Source: an uncultured Eubacteriales bacterium
GTDB lineage: Bacteria; Bacillota; Clostridia; Oscillospirales; Oscillospiraceae
Assembly: GCA_900546255.1 (NCBI GenBank)
Contig: URCB01000024.1
Span: 1 to 25,045 of the forward strand
DNA length: 25,045 nt
Direction of reading: 5' to 3'
Shown here one piece after another: positions 13,766 to 21,579 of the stretch. The notes under the pieces are model-generated. The model did no database searches and was not told the origin of the DNA. It saw nothing but the letters and a program-made list of their open reading frames with translations. Positions within the stretch are counted from its first letter, which is position 1. Each line of letters begins with the position of its first letter. A program made the position numbers and the translations under genes.

Positions 13766-15154
13766 TCAGAACCGGAAATACAGGAAGGGATTGTAACTGT
13801 CGCTGACCAGGCTGGCGGTGCACAGGAGCAGCCCCGCCAGGCACAGGGCCCCCTCGGCCAGAGGCATCCACTTCTTGTCCTGGACCTTTTCCCAAAGGGT
13901 TTTGGCCAGGGGAGTGGAGGCCAGAACCCCCAGGATCCCCATGCCCAGCCAGGGCATCACCAGGGAGGCCGTACCCACCGTCCCCGGGGTGAAGGAGAAC
14001 ATCACCTGGAGATAGTCCAGGGCGGTGGAGAGGTCCGGGGAGGCAAAGAACACCCAGCCGATGACCACAATCACCATGGTGTACAGGTGCTGCACCGGGG
14101 CGGGAAGGCGGCGGATATACTTCCCCAGCACCAGCTTTTCAATGAGCAGCAGGATCCCGTAGTAGAACCCCCAGAACAGGAAGTTCCACCCTGCCCCGTG
14201 CCAGAAGCCGGTGAGGGCCCACACCACCAGGATGTTGACGCACTGCCGGATCTTTCCGCAGCGGTTGCCCCCCAAGGGGATGTACACATAGTCCCGGAAC
14301 CAGGTGGACAGGGAGATGTGCCACCGCCGCCAGAACTCTGTGACGCTCTTGGAGATGTAGGGGTAGTTGAAGTTGATGCAGAATTCAAAGCCCAGCATCC
14401 GCCCCAGGCCCCGGGCCATGTCGGAGTAGCCGGCAAAGTCAAAGTAGATCTGCAGGGTGTAGGCGCAGGCCCCCACCCAGGCGCCGATGGCTCCGGCAGC
14501 CACCGGGTCGGCGGAAACGCTCTCCCACAGCATCCCGAACTGGTTGGCCAGCAGCACTTTCTTGGCCATGCCCACCATGAACAGGCGCACCCCGGAGTTG
14601 AAGAGGGTGGGCGTCTCATGGCGGGAGACCAGCTGCTCATTGACGTCCCGATACCGGACGATGGGGCCGGCGATGAGTTGGGGGAAGAGGGAGATATAGC
14701 AGGCAAAGTTCACGAAGTTGTGAGAGGCTTCGCAGTCATCCCAATACACGTCGATGAGGTAGGACACCGCCTGGAAGGTGTAGAAGGAGATGCCGATGGG
14801 CAGGGCGATGTTCACCTCCGGCAGGGAGGAGAAGGCGGGAATCCCCCGCAGCGTGTCCACGAAGAGGCCCGCGTACTTAAACACCCCCAAGGCAGCCAGG
14901 TTCAGCACGATGCCCACCACCAACACGGCCCTGCGGCGGCTTTGGGTGGGCTGCTTGTCCATCAGCACCCCGGCAAAGAAGTTCACCAGGATGGAGGCGA
15001 TCATAATGAGCACATAGACCGGCTCGCCATAGGCATAAAAGACTAGGTTGGCCAGCAGGAGGAAAAAGTTCCGGAATTTGAAGGGCAGCAGGTGGCTCAC
15101 CAGCAGCACCACCGTCAAAAACAGGAACAGGAAGGGCAGACTTGAAAAAACCAT
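13766..15154 (-). CDS. MBOAT-family membrane O-acyltransferase (AlgI/DltB-like)
   Basis: A 462-residue polytopic membrane protein that should carry acyl groups across the membrane to an extracellular transferase. The AlgI-type signature FWRRWHISLSTWF (274-286) with His279, then YIPLGGNR, and the second catalytic histidine His319 in FWHGAGW are present; QIYFDFAGYSDMA near 235-247 is also typical. About 10-12 membrane segments are visible. Its ribosome-binding site is weak (GGGAGC about 15 bases from the ATG). It follows a hairpin after the DUF4358-like gene and is directly ahead of the DHHW gene, the same pairing as algI-algJ. AlgI acts in polysaccharide acetylation and DltB in D-alanylation; AlgI is favoured as no other dlt gene is present. 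Confidence 0.94.
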   Translation of the reverse strand: MVFSSLPFLFLFLTVVLLVSHLLPFKFRNFFLLLANLVFYAYGEPVYVLIMIASILVNFFAGVLMDKQPTQSRRRAVLVVGIVLNLAALGVFKYAGLFVDTLRGIPAFSSLPEVNIALPIGISFYTFQAVSYLIDVYWDDCEASHNFVNFACYISLFPQLIAGPIVRYRDVNEQLVSRHETPTLFNSGVRLFMVGMAKKVLLANQFGMLWESVSADPVAAGAIGAWVGACAYTLQIYFDFAGYSDMARGLGRMLGFEFCINFNYPYISKSVTEFWRRWHISLSTWFRDYVYIPLGGNRCGKIRQCVNILVVWALTGFWHGAGWNFLFWGFYYGILLLIEKLVLGKYIRRLPAPVQHLYTMVIVVIGWVFFASPDLSTALDYLQVMFSFTPGTVGTASLVMPWLGMGILGVLASTPLAKTLWEKVQDKKWMPLAEGALCLAGLLLCTASLVSDSYNPFLYFRF

Positions 15155-15173
15155 AGCTGTGATTCGCTCCCGT

Positions 15174-15209
15174 AAAGACTGCCGGGCAGTCTAAGATTGC
15201 CCGGCAGTC
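15174..15209 (-). terminator. Hairpin with weak terminator character between DUF4358-like and MBOAT genes
   Basis: A perfect 12-base-pair stem GACTGCCGGGCA/TGCCCGGCAGTC with a nine-base loop is followed on the minus strand by only TTT. It probably reduces rather than abolishes read-through into the MBOAT gene. Confidence 0.65.
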
Positions 15210-15236
15210 GGTTCGTTCTCTGGATGGGGTTGTGGG

Positions 15237-15794
15237 TTAGGCCAGTGCGTTCTGGAAGGCAGCGACCATGTCGTCATAGTGGGAGGAGAAGAACATACCC
15301 ACATAGACGCCGTTGGTGACCACGGGGCAGTTCTCCGCCAGCTCCAAGCTGGTGGGGTCATAGGAGGCCGCAGTCTCGGCGATGGTGTTCAGGCGGCTCT
15401 CCAGCTTGGCAGCGATGTCCGAAGCGGCAGACGCATCCACGGCCTGAATCATCACCACTTCCTGGGGGAAGGCAGCGCCAGACGTGGCGTTGAAGCTGGC
15501 AGAGCTGGCCACCTGGTCAGCGGTGATGCCGTAGAGGTTGTTCAGGGCGTCGGTCTCCACGTTCACGGAGTCGGTGATCCCACAGTCGGTGAGGATCTGG
15601 GTGCGCAGGGCGGCCAGGTCCACCTCACTGCTCTGGGTATCCCCGGTCTGGTTGTTGTCGGTGGTATCGCCGGTCTGCACCTGGGTGCTGTCGGTGGCCT
15701 GATCGGGGTTGGCGTCATCGTTTCCACAGGCGGCCAGAGAGAGGACCATGGTCAGGGTGAGTACCATGGCTACAAGAGATACAAGACGTTTCAT
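15237..15794 (-). CDS. DUF4358-type lipoprotein
   Basis: A 185-residue lipoprotein: signal peptide with lipobox LAAC (Cys23), a Gln/Thr/Asp-rich linker to about residue 58, then a compact domain (about 59-185) resembling DUF4358, including FPQEVVMIQAVDASAASDIAAKL and VTNGVYVGMFFSSHYDDMV. DUF4358 proteins have no assigned activity but often neighbour MBOAT and SGNH genes in Clostridia, as known from family context. AGGAGG precedes the ATG. It sits 30 bases after the SGNH lipoprotein gene and is followed by a hairpin, so it is the third gene of the SLH-SGNH unit. A role as an accessory of extracellular acylation is inference. Confidence 0.8.
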   Translation of the reverse strand: MKRLVSLVAMVLTLTMVLSLAACGNDDANPDQATDSTQVQTGDTTDNNQTGDTQSSEVDLAALRTQILTDCGITDSVNVETDALNNLYGITADQVASSASFNATSGAAFPQEVVMIQAVDASAASDIAAKLESRLNTIAETAASYDPTSLELAENCPVVTNGVYVGMFFSSHYDDMVAAFQNALA

Positions 15795-15824
15795 ACTTCC
15801 AAAGAATCCTCCTGTAAAATATTG

Positions 15825-16640
15825 TTACTTCAGCGCCTGGGGCACATGGGTGAGGAGATAGTCCGCCCAGGCCTTGGCACCGTTGTAATTTAAGTGAATG
15901 CCCATGGCCTTGTCCCCGCTGAAATCGCTGCGGAGGAAGCCACTCTCATCGGAGAGGGCCTCGGCCACGTTGACAAAGTACCATCCCTTCTCCTGGCAGA
16001 GGGTCTGCATCTGCTGGTTAAAGGTCTGGATGGTGGTGTTGTTCAGGGCATCGTCTGCCCGGGGGCTGTCTGCCGTCATAGGGGTGACAGACTGGATCAG
16101 GATGGCGGTATCCGGGGACTTGGCCTGAATGCGTCCCACTAATGTTACCAAATCCTGACATGCTCTGTCAACACCTCCGGCGATACAATTCATGCCCAGC
16201 ATGAGGTAAACCCTCTTGGCGCCGGCGGCGGCAATGGCATCCTCCAGCTTGGGGTGCTGGCCGGACCCCTTGGGGTACTCCGGCAGGCGCTGGCTGCCGG
16301 TATCGTAGGACAGGGCGTTCTGCTGGCTCAAACTCACCGAGCAGAGGAAGGTGGCTTTGCCCAGTGCCGCAGCACTGCTGTTATACTGCTCCAGCATAAC
16401 GGACACAGAGTCCCCCACAAACGCCACCTCGTCGAACCACTGGGCGGCCACTGCCTCGCTGGCAGGGACCAGGGGGTCAAAGGCAGGGGGTTCCTGGGCG
16501 TCCTCCGGAGCGCCGCTCTCCCCGTCCACCAGCAGGGTCTCCTCAGCGGGGGGCGTATCGGTTGGATTCTGGCCGCAGGCGGCCAGGGTCAGGGACAGTA
16601 GGAATAGAAAGGTGAGAAACAGGGCTGCCTGTCGTCTCAT
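15825..16640 (-). CDS. SGNH/GDSL-like hydrolase lipoprotein
   Basis: A 271-residue lipoprotein (lipobox LAAC, Cys22) with a Pro/Glu linker and an SGNH fold from about residue 60. Block I is FVGDSVS (Ser78), block III is LMLGMN, and the terminal histidine is His249 in MGIHLNYNGAKAW. The Asp normally three residues before that His is Met, so the triad may be a dyad or use another acid. It is clearly paralogous to the C-terminal domain of the next upstream gene (shared LPEYPKGSGQ, GAK.VY.MLGM and QSVTPMT segments) but is lipid-anchored instead of SLH-anchored. Such enzymes remove or transfer acyl groups on glycans; the substrate is unknown. It starts 21 bases after the SLH-SGNH stop, with AAAGGAG upstream. 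Confidence 0.85.
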   Translation of the reverse strand: MRRQAALFLTFLFLLSLTLAACGQNPTDTPPAEETLLVDGESGAPEDAQEPPAFDPLVPASEAVAAQWFDEVAFVGDSVSVMLEQYNSSAAALGKATFLCSVSLSQQNALSYDTGSQRLPEYPKGSGQHPKLEDAIAAAGAKRVYLMLGMNCIAGGVDRACQDLVTLVGRIQAKSPDTAILIQSVTPMTADSPRADDALNNTTIQTFNQQMQTLCQEKGWYFVNVAEALSDESGFLRSDFSGDKAMGIHLNYNGAKAWADYLLTHVPQALK

Positions 16641-16661
16641 GCGCGATCTCCTTTCCGACGG

Positions 16662-18068
16662 TTACAGAAGATCCTCGGGAATGTGGGTCTTCAGATAGTT
16701 GACCCACACCTTGGCCCCATCATAGGTAAAGTGCATCCCCATACTGTTGCGGTCGCTGCAATACTCCAATTTCAGATAGCCATTCTCGTCTTTGAACACC
16801 TCGGCCACATTGAGGTAATACCACCGGTTCTCCTGGCAGTATTCCTGCATCTTGGCGTTGAAGGCGTTGATCTGGTCATTGTTCAGCTTCTCCGAAGTAC
16901 TGGTGCTGGTTTCCGTCATGGGGGTCACCGACTGGATCACAATCTGCACGTCAGGGTTTTTGCTTACAATGTTGTTGATGATGGTCAGGTAATCGTTGGT
17001 GGCCCGCTCGATGCCATAGGCAATGTTATCCATGCCCAGCATGATATAGACCACTTTGGCCCCCGTGGCGGCCACGCTGTCCTCGATGGCGGGCTTCTGC
17101 CCGGACCCCTTGGGGTACTCCGGCAGGATCTTGCCGGTGAGCATGTTGGTGGGGCTCATGGAACCGGCGCACAGGAACTTGGCCCCGCCCAGGGCTCCAC
17201 TGGCAGCGCAGTAGGACTCCAAGGTCATGGAGATGGAGTCTCCGATGAACACCGCCTGGTCAAAGAAGGCGGTGGGCCCCTCCTCCTCGGAGGCGGGCAC
17301 CAGGGCGGTGAAGGTGATGTCCTTATATTCGTCGTAGAGGCTGTCGTAAGCTCCCGGGGTGAGGTCCACCAGGCTGCTCCCCTCCGGGGCTGTCATATCG
17401 GCGGCCACCATGACCCGGTAGACCACTGCGGCACACTCCTCTTTGGTCATGGTGTTTTGGGGGTAGAAGAAGTTGTCCTCATACCCCTTGACCACCCCTG
17501 CCATCTGGCAGGCGGTGACCCCGCTGCGGGCATAGTCGGAAATCTCCAGGGAGTCCTTGAACTGCTCCGGCTCCACCGCCTGGATCAGGGAGATCCCCTC
17601 CAGGGCAGCAAACCGGGTCAGAATGGTGCACACCTGCTCCCGGGTCAGGGAGTGGTCCGGGGAGAACTCCGTATCGGTGGTGCCACCGACTAGGCCGTTT
17701 CCATAGGCCCAGTAGACGGCGTCGTAGTAGGGGTTGTCCTCCGCCACATCGGAGAAGCTGGCCGGGTCGGCCTGGGGTTTGCCCTGCTCCTTCTCCCGCT
17801 GCTTCTTCCGGTCGGCAAAGACGCCGTTGTCCATATTATATAGGTAGAGGACCAGGTTGCCCCGGGTCTCCTCCTCCTGTCCATGGAAGTTGTCCCCAGA
17901 GGGCAGCACCCCTGCCTTGTTCAGCTCGGTGATGTACTGGTAGCTCCACATATCCTGGGTCACATCGATATAAGGGTTCTCCCACTCCTGCTGGCCCGGG
18001 TCCCGCAAAAGGGACGCCGAGGAGAAGAGAATCATGAACACAAGGAACCAAGCGATGACCTGTTTCAC
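16662..18068 (-). CDS. SLH-domain protein with C-terminal SGNH/GDSL domain
   Basis: A 468-residue exported protein. An N-terminal hydrophobic segment (about 4-21) acts as signal or anchor, followed by three S-layer homology repeats (about 33-85, 105-155 and 168-222; FSDVAEDNPYYDAVYWAYGNG and TREQVCTILTRF are typical). A linker leads to an SGNH domain (about 265-468) with FIGDSIS (Ser278), IMLGMD and MGMHFTYDGAKVW (His446). SLH repeats bind pyruvylated secondary wall polymers, so the enzyme should sit on the wall next to possible glycan substrates. The GTG at 18068 is preferred (AGGTGG five bases ahead); a GTG at 18077 is also in frame. The first repeat lacks a clear final basic segment and may be degenerate. 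First gene of the unit with the SGNH and DUF4358-like lipoproteins. Confidence 0.88.
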   Translation of the reverse strand: MKQVIAWFLVFMILFSSASLLRDPGQQEWENPYIDVTQDMWSYQYITELNKAGVLPSGDNFHGQEEETRGNLVLYLYNMDNGVFADRKKQREKEQGKPQADPASFSDVAEDNPYYDAVYWAYGNGLVGGTTDTEFSPDHSLTREQVCTILTRFAALEGISLIQAVEPEQFKDSLEISDYARSGVTACQMAGVVKGYEDNFFYPQNTMTKEECAAVVYRVMVAADMTAPEGSSLVDLTPGAYDSLYDEYKDITFTALVPASEEEGPTAFFDQAVFIGDSISMTLESYCAASGALGGAKFLCAGSMSPTNMLTGKILPEYPKGSGQKPAIEDSVAATGAKVVYIMLGMDNIAYGIERATNDYLTIINNIVSKNPDVQIVIQSVTPMTETSTSTSEKLNNDQINAFNAKMQEYCQENRWYYLNVAEVFKDENGYLKLEYCSDRNSMGMHFTYDGAKVWVNYLKTHIPEDLL

Positions 18069-18136
18069 CGATACCACCTACCCGTCATCCACCAGAAAAT
18101 TCTGCTCCAGCCATGGTACAAAACGCTTACACAGTT

Positions 18137-18165
18137 TGTATATTGTACGGGATGTTCTGCATCAA
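18137..18165 (-). promoter_or_regulatory. Sigma-A-like promoter for the SLH-SGNH surface cluster
   Basis: Minus strand -35 TTGATG (18165-18160), 17-base spacer, -10 TATACA (18142-18137), about 69 bases before the GTG start. The -35 overlaps the stop codon of the collagen-like gene, so the cluster can be expressed separately from it. Confidence 0.65.
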
Positions 18166-18677
18166 AAGCGCACCAAATTCTCCCAAGTTTCCCCCGTTTT
18201 TCCGGGCCGTTGTCCATCTGTTTGGGCTTCCGTGGGACCCGTGGGCCCCGTTGCCCCGGGGAGCCCGGTTTGGCCGGGTGCGCCGGGCTGTCCGGCAGGG
18301 CCGGTGGGCCCCGTGGGGCCGACGGGACCGGCAGGCCCGGTGGGGCCCACCGGCTGCAGGGTGGACAGCAGGGTAAAGTCTGCCGACTCCCCCGGAACCC
18401 CGGCGGCGTTGTCGACGTTTGCCACATAGAGGTAGCCGTTGTAGGTCACCAGCTGCCCGGCCTGGTAGCACCCGCCCAGCACCCAGGGCGTGGGTACGCA
18501 CCCAGACACGCAGGGGGTCTGCGGGGGACAGGGGCAGGGCTGGGGCGGGCAGGGCTCCGGCACAACAGGCGGACACGTAGGCTGACAGGGCGGTGGGCAG
18601 GCAGGCGGGCAGCAGCCGGGAGGGCCCCAGGGCCGGCGGCCGGGCACGCCAAAGTCACCGCATTGGTATCGCTTCAT
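18162..18677 (-). CDS. Short collagen-like surface protein with Cys/Pro-rich head
   Basis: A 171-residue protein in four parts: a Cys/Pro-rich head (about 20-65, CPPxCPPPCQP-like), a small domain with [17 protein letters not shown] and [12 protein letters not shown] (about 82-118) as found beside G-X-Y stalks in clostridial collagen-like proteins and resembling CBM5/12 modules, 13 Gly-X-Y triplets (about 124-162; mostly GPT, GPA), and a polar tail. No signal peptide, membrane segment or BclA-type C-terminal trimerisation domain is visible; no alternative frame restores one. AAAGGAAG precedes the ATG, and a CCGCCA/TGGCGG hairpin adjoins that site. Cys-rich heads occur in coat and exosporium proteins of spore formers, so a spore-surface role is possible but unproven. 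Confidence 0.82.
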   Translation of the reverse strand: MKRYQCGDFGVPGRRPWGPPGCCPPACPPPCQPTCPPVVPEPCPPQPCPCPPQTPCVSGCVPTPWVLGGCYQAGQLVTYNGYLYVANVDNAAGVPGESADFTLLSTLQPVGPTGPAGPVGPTGPTGPAGQPGAPGQTGLPGATGPTGPTEAQTDGQRPGKTGETWENLVRF

Positions 18678-18795
18678 AGTGCTTCCTTTCTCCGCCAGGA
18701 TGGCGGGACGATCTGATGGGGGCGAAGTGCCCTCACCCCACTGTATGCCTCTGCCCGCCTTTTTGCGCCCCAGGGGCCCCGCCTTCCCGAAAAAT

Positions 18796-18828
18796 CCTGT
18801 GGCACAGGCCGGGAAATGGTGGTATAAT
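18796..18828 (+). promoter_or_regulatory. Glutamate racemase promoter with overlapping dyad
   Basis: Extended -10 TGGTATAAT (hexamer 18823-18828). The expected -35 position (18800-18805) reads TGGCAC, a poor match, and lies in the perfect dyad CCTGTG-G-CACAGG (18796-18808), a possible operator. Start codon 63 bases downstream. Confidence 0.6.
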
Positions 18829-18890
18829 GTTTCCTACTTCTAATCGGGCTTTGCGGCCTGCGGGCCGGCGCCCCAAAGGAGGGAACGGAT

Positions 18891-19664
18891 GTGGAACAAC
18901 GAGAGCAGCCCATCGGGGTCTTTGACTCCGGCCTGGGGGGGATCAGCGTGCTGCGGGCCTGCACCGCCCTGCTGCCCCAGGAGGACTTCCTCTTCTTCGG
19001 GGACTCTGCCAACGCCCCCTATGGGGAGAAATCCCTGGCCCAGGTCCGCCGCCTGACCATCGCTGCGGTGGACCGGCTCCTGGCCCAGGGGGTGAAGGCG
19101 GTGGTGGTGGCCTGCAACACCGCCACCAGCGCGGCCATCCATCTCCTCCGCCAGGCCCACCCGGACCTGCCCATCATCGGCATCGAGCCGGCGGTGAAAC
19201 CCGCCGCCCTGGACGTGGGCAGTTCCTCGGTGATCGTCATGGCCACCCCCCTCACCATTCGGGAGGACAAGTACCAGAAGCTGGCCGCCGCCTTCTGCCA
19301 CGAAGCCAACGTCATCTCCCTGCCCTGCCCCGGTTTGGCGGAGATGGTGGAGGGCGGGCTCTTCGACGGGCCCGTGCTGGACGGCTACCTCCAGGACCTC
19401 TTCCTCCCCTTTCGTTATTGCAGTGTGGACTACATCGTCCTGGGGTGCACCCACTACCCCTTCGTCCGCCGGGCCATCGCCCGGAATTTCGGCCAGCCGG
19501 TGGCCATCATCGATGGCAGCGAAGGCACCGCCCGGCAGCTGCGCCGGCAGCTGGATGCCCAGGGCCTCCTCTCCCAGCGGCAGAGGCCGGGCACCGTCAC
19601 TTTTCAAAACAGCCGGCCGGATAAGTTGACCATGAGCCACACCCTCTTTCATATGGATTTCTGA
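18891..19664 (+). CDS. murI: Glutamate racemase
   Basis: A 257-residue cytoplasmic enzyme that converts L- to D-glutamate for peptidoglycan. The substrate site DSGLGG (12-17) and the two catalytic cysteines, Cys75 in VVACNTATS and Cys186 in VLGCTHYPF with His188, are present. FFGDSANAPYG (about 35-45) is the conserved second loop. Length is typical. The start is GTG at 18891, with AAAGGAGGG seven bases upstream; the overlapping ATG at 18889 is out of frame. It is a single-gene unit with its own promoter and a terminator. Confidence 0.96.
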   Translation: MEQREQPIGVFDSGLGGISVLRACTALLPQEDFLFFGDSANAPYGEKSLAQVRRLTIAAVDRLLAQGVKAVVVACNTATSAAIHLLRQAHPDLPIIGIEPAVKPAALDVGSSSVIVMATPLTIREDKYQKLAAAFCHEANVISLPCPGLAEMVEGGLFDGPVLDGYLQDLFLPFRYCSVDYIVLGCTHYPFVRRAIARNFGQPVAIIDGSEGTARQLRRQLDAQGLLSQRQRPGTVTFQNSRPDKLTMSHTLFHMDF

Positions 19665-19668
19665 AGCG

Positions 19669-19712
19669 GAGCCAGCCTGTGGGCTGGCTCATGCCCGTTT
19701 CCAGGGCTTTTT
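19669..19712 (+). terminator. Terminator after glutamate racemase
   Basis: Two adjoining hairpins: GAGCCAGCC/GGCTGGCTC (19669-19677 and 19682-19690) and GCCC/GGGC (19693-19696 and 19704-19707), the second followed by TTTTT. It starts five bases past the stop codon. Confidence 0.85.
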
Positions 19713-19796
19713 CAGGATACCAGGAAATTCTTAGGGAAAAAGAAAGAAAAAAGAAAGCCTTTCTTAAAATCTATCCGTTGCAAGGAGCGTTTTCCC

Positions 19797-20465
19797 ATGA
19801 TCTATCGCATTCTCGTCGTCGAGGACGACCCCACCATCCAGCGGGAGCTGGTCACCCTTCTCCAGGGGGACGGGTACCAGGCCGAGGCCGTCACGGATTT
19901 CTCTGTGGTGGTCTCCACCGTCCGGGACCGCCAGCCCCATCTGATCCTCCTGGACATCCAACTGCCGGGGCAGAGCGGCTTTGCCCTGTGCAGCCAGATC
20001 CGGGCCTTTTCCAACGTGCCCATCCTCTTCGTCACCAGCAGCAGCTCGGACATGGACGAGCTCAGCAGCCTCCTGCTGGGGGGCGACGGGTTTGTCACCA
20101 AGCCCTACCACACCGCCATCCTCCTGGCCCGGATCGCCGCCCTGCTGAAGCGGGCCTACCCCCACCAGCCGGACCCCGCCCTCACCTGGCGGGGGGCCAC
20201 CCTCCACCTGGACCGCAGCCAGCTCACCTACCAGGAGGCCACCGCAGACCTGACCCGGAACGAGCTCAAGATCCTGGCCTACCTCTTCCGCCACGCCGGG
20301 ACCATCTGCGCCCGGGGGGACCTGGTGTCCTACCTGTGGGACAACCAGGTCTATGTGGACGACAATGCCCTCAGCGTCAACATCGGCCGCATCCGGGAGA
20401 AGCTGGCAGGCATCGGCCTGACGGGGTTCATCCAGACCAAGCACCGCCAGGGGTATCTGATATGA
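19797..20465 (+). CDS. BceR-like OmpR-family response regulator
   Basis: A 222-residue response regulator; receiver with D10/D11, phospho-acceptor Asp53 (LLDIQLP), Thr80 and Lys102 (VTKPY). The winged-helix part carries LTRNELKILAYLFRHAG, the recognition segment VDDNALSVNIGRIREKL and HRQGYLI at the end, the pattern of BceR/BraR-type regulators. AAGGAG precedes the ATG by nine bases; upstream is a purine-rich A/G tract and a -10-like TAAAAT (19765-19770). It overlaps the kinase start by four bases (ATGA). It probably controls the following transporter genes through the dyad at 21494-21513. Confidence 0.92.
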   Translation: MIYRILVVEDDPTIQRELVTLLQGDGYQAEAVTDFSVVVSTVRDRQPHLILLDIQLPGQSGFALCSQIRAFSNVPILFVTSSSSDMDELSSLLLGGDGFVTKPYHTAILLARIAALLKRAYPHQPDPALTWRGATLHLDRSQLTYQEATADLTRNELKILAYLFRHAGTICARGDLVSYLWDNQVYVDDNALSVNIGRIREKLAGIGLTGFIQTKHRQGYLI

Positions 20466-21487
20466 ACGGCCCCCTGTACTGGAAGGGGCAGCTGCCCGTG
20501 ATCCTGCTCCAACTGGCCGCCATGGTGGGGCTGGCCCTCCTCCTGCTGCTGGGGGGCATGAACGGGGACAGCGTGGCCCTGATCCTCCTGCTCTGGGCCC
20601 TGATCGCCGCCCTGTGGCTGGTGCGGGGGTACGTTCTGCGGAAGCGCCAGCTGGAGGCCCTGCTGGAACTGGCCCGCCAGCTGCCGGAGGCCTACCTGCT
20701 GGGGGAAGTGATGCCCGCGCCCACCCGGGCGGATGACCAGGTGTTCTACCACCTTCTCCGCCAGGCCGGCCGGTCCATGCTGGAGCAGGTGAGCGCCGTG
20801 GAGCGGGAGCGGAAGGAGTACAAAACCTACATCCAGCAGTGGGTCCACGAGTGCAAGACCCCCATCGCCGCCGGCAAGCTCCTGTGTGAAAACCACCCCT
20901 CTCCCCTGAGCCAGGACCTTCTCCCCCTGTGGGAGGCCATGGACCACTACACCGAGCAGGCCCTCTTCTATGCCCGCAGCGAGCACCCGGAGAAGGACTA
21001 CCTCATCCGGGAACTCCCCCTCTTCGCCCCCGTCCACCGGGCCATCGCCCAGAACAAGTACCTCCTCCTCCAGCACCAGGTCCGCCTGGAAGTGGAGGAG
21101 ACCGAGGACACCGTCTTTTCCGACGAGAAGTGGCTGTGCTTCATCCTGGGCCAGCTGATCACCAACGGGGTGAAGTACCGCCACCCCCAGCGCCCCCTGG
21201 TGCTCACCTTCTCCGCCGCCCGGGGGCCGGGGGCGGTCACCCTCTCCCTCCGGGACAACGGCATCGGCATCCCCCCGGAGGACCTGCCCCGGATCTTTGA
21301 CAAGGGCTTCACCGGCCAAAACGGGCGGCAGGCCGCCCAGAACGCCACCGGCCTGGGCCTCTACCTCTGCCAGCGGCTGTGCCGGCGGCTGGATATCGGC
21401 CTGGCCGCCCAGTCCTCCCCGGAGGGGACCACCATGACCCTCACCTTCCGGGTTAACGACTTCATCCACCAGGTCCAGGGGGAATGA
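20462..21487 (+). CDS. BceS-like intramembrane-sensing histidine kinase
   Basis: A 341-residue kinase with two closely spaced N-terminal membrane helices (about 11-32 and 38-55) and almost no extracellular loop, the intramembrane-sensing layout. Phospho-acceptor His129 is in WVHECKTPIAA, typical of BceS; the ATPase has LITNGVKYR, DNGIGIPPEDLPRIFDKGF and ATGLGLYLCQ. In Bce systems the transporter itself senses antimicrobial peptides and signals to this kinase. Start overlaps the regulator stop; the transporter operon follows 92 bases later. Confidence 0.93.
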   Translation: MNGPLYWKGQLPVILLQLAAMVGLALLLLLGGMNGDSVALILLLWALIAALWLVRGYVLRKRQLEALLELARQLPEAYLLGEVMPAPTRADDQVFYHLLRQAGRSMLEQVSAVERERKEYKTYIQQWVHECKTPIAAGKLLCENHPSPLSQDLLPLWEAMDHYTEQALFYARSEHPEKDYLIRELPLFAPVHRAIAQNKYLLLQHQVRLEVEETEDTVFSDEKWLCFILGQLITNGVKYRHPQRPLVLTFSAARGPGAVTLSLRDNGIGIPPEDLPRIFDKGFTGQNGRQAAQNATGLGLYLCQRLCRRLDIGLAAQSSPEGTTMTLTFRVNDFIHQVQGE

Positions 21488-21493
21488 GGCCAA

Positions 21494-21513
21494 TTCTTAC
21501 CATTCTGTAAGAA
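21494..21513 (+). promoter_or_regulatory. Candidate BceR-type operator
   Basis: Perfect inverted repeat TTCTTAC-CATTCT-GTAAGAA in the gap between kinase and ABC ATPase genes. BceR-like regulators bind dyads of TTAC/GTAA type just upstream of the transporter promoter. A -10-like TAGACT lies at 21555-21560, with no strong -35, as expected for an activated promoter. Confidence 0.6.
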
Positions 21514-21579
21514 CTTCGCAAGAAAAGAAGATACCAACCCCCGCCCCCTTGCCGTAGACTACTTGTGAGGTGATTTTCC

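Noticed and set aside
18065..18427. 120-codon minus-strand frame overlapping the collagen-like gene end
   Set aside because: Tested as a frameshifted continuation of the collagen stalk; it holds no trimerisation domain or known motif.
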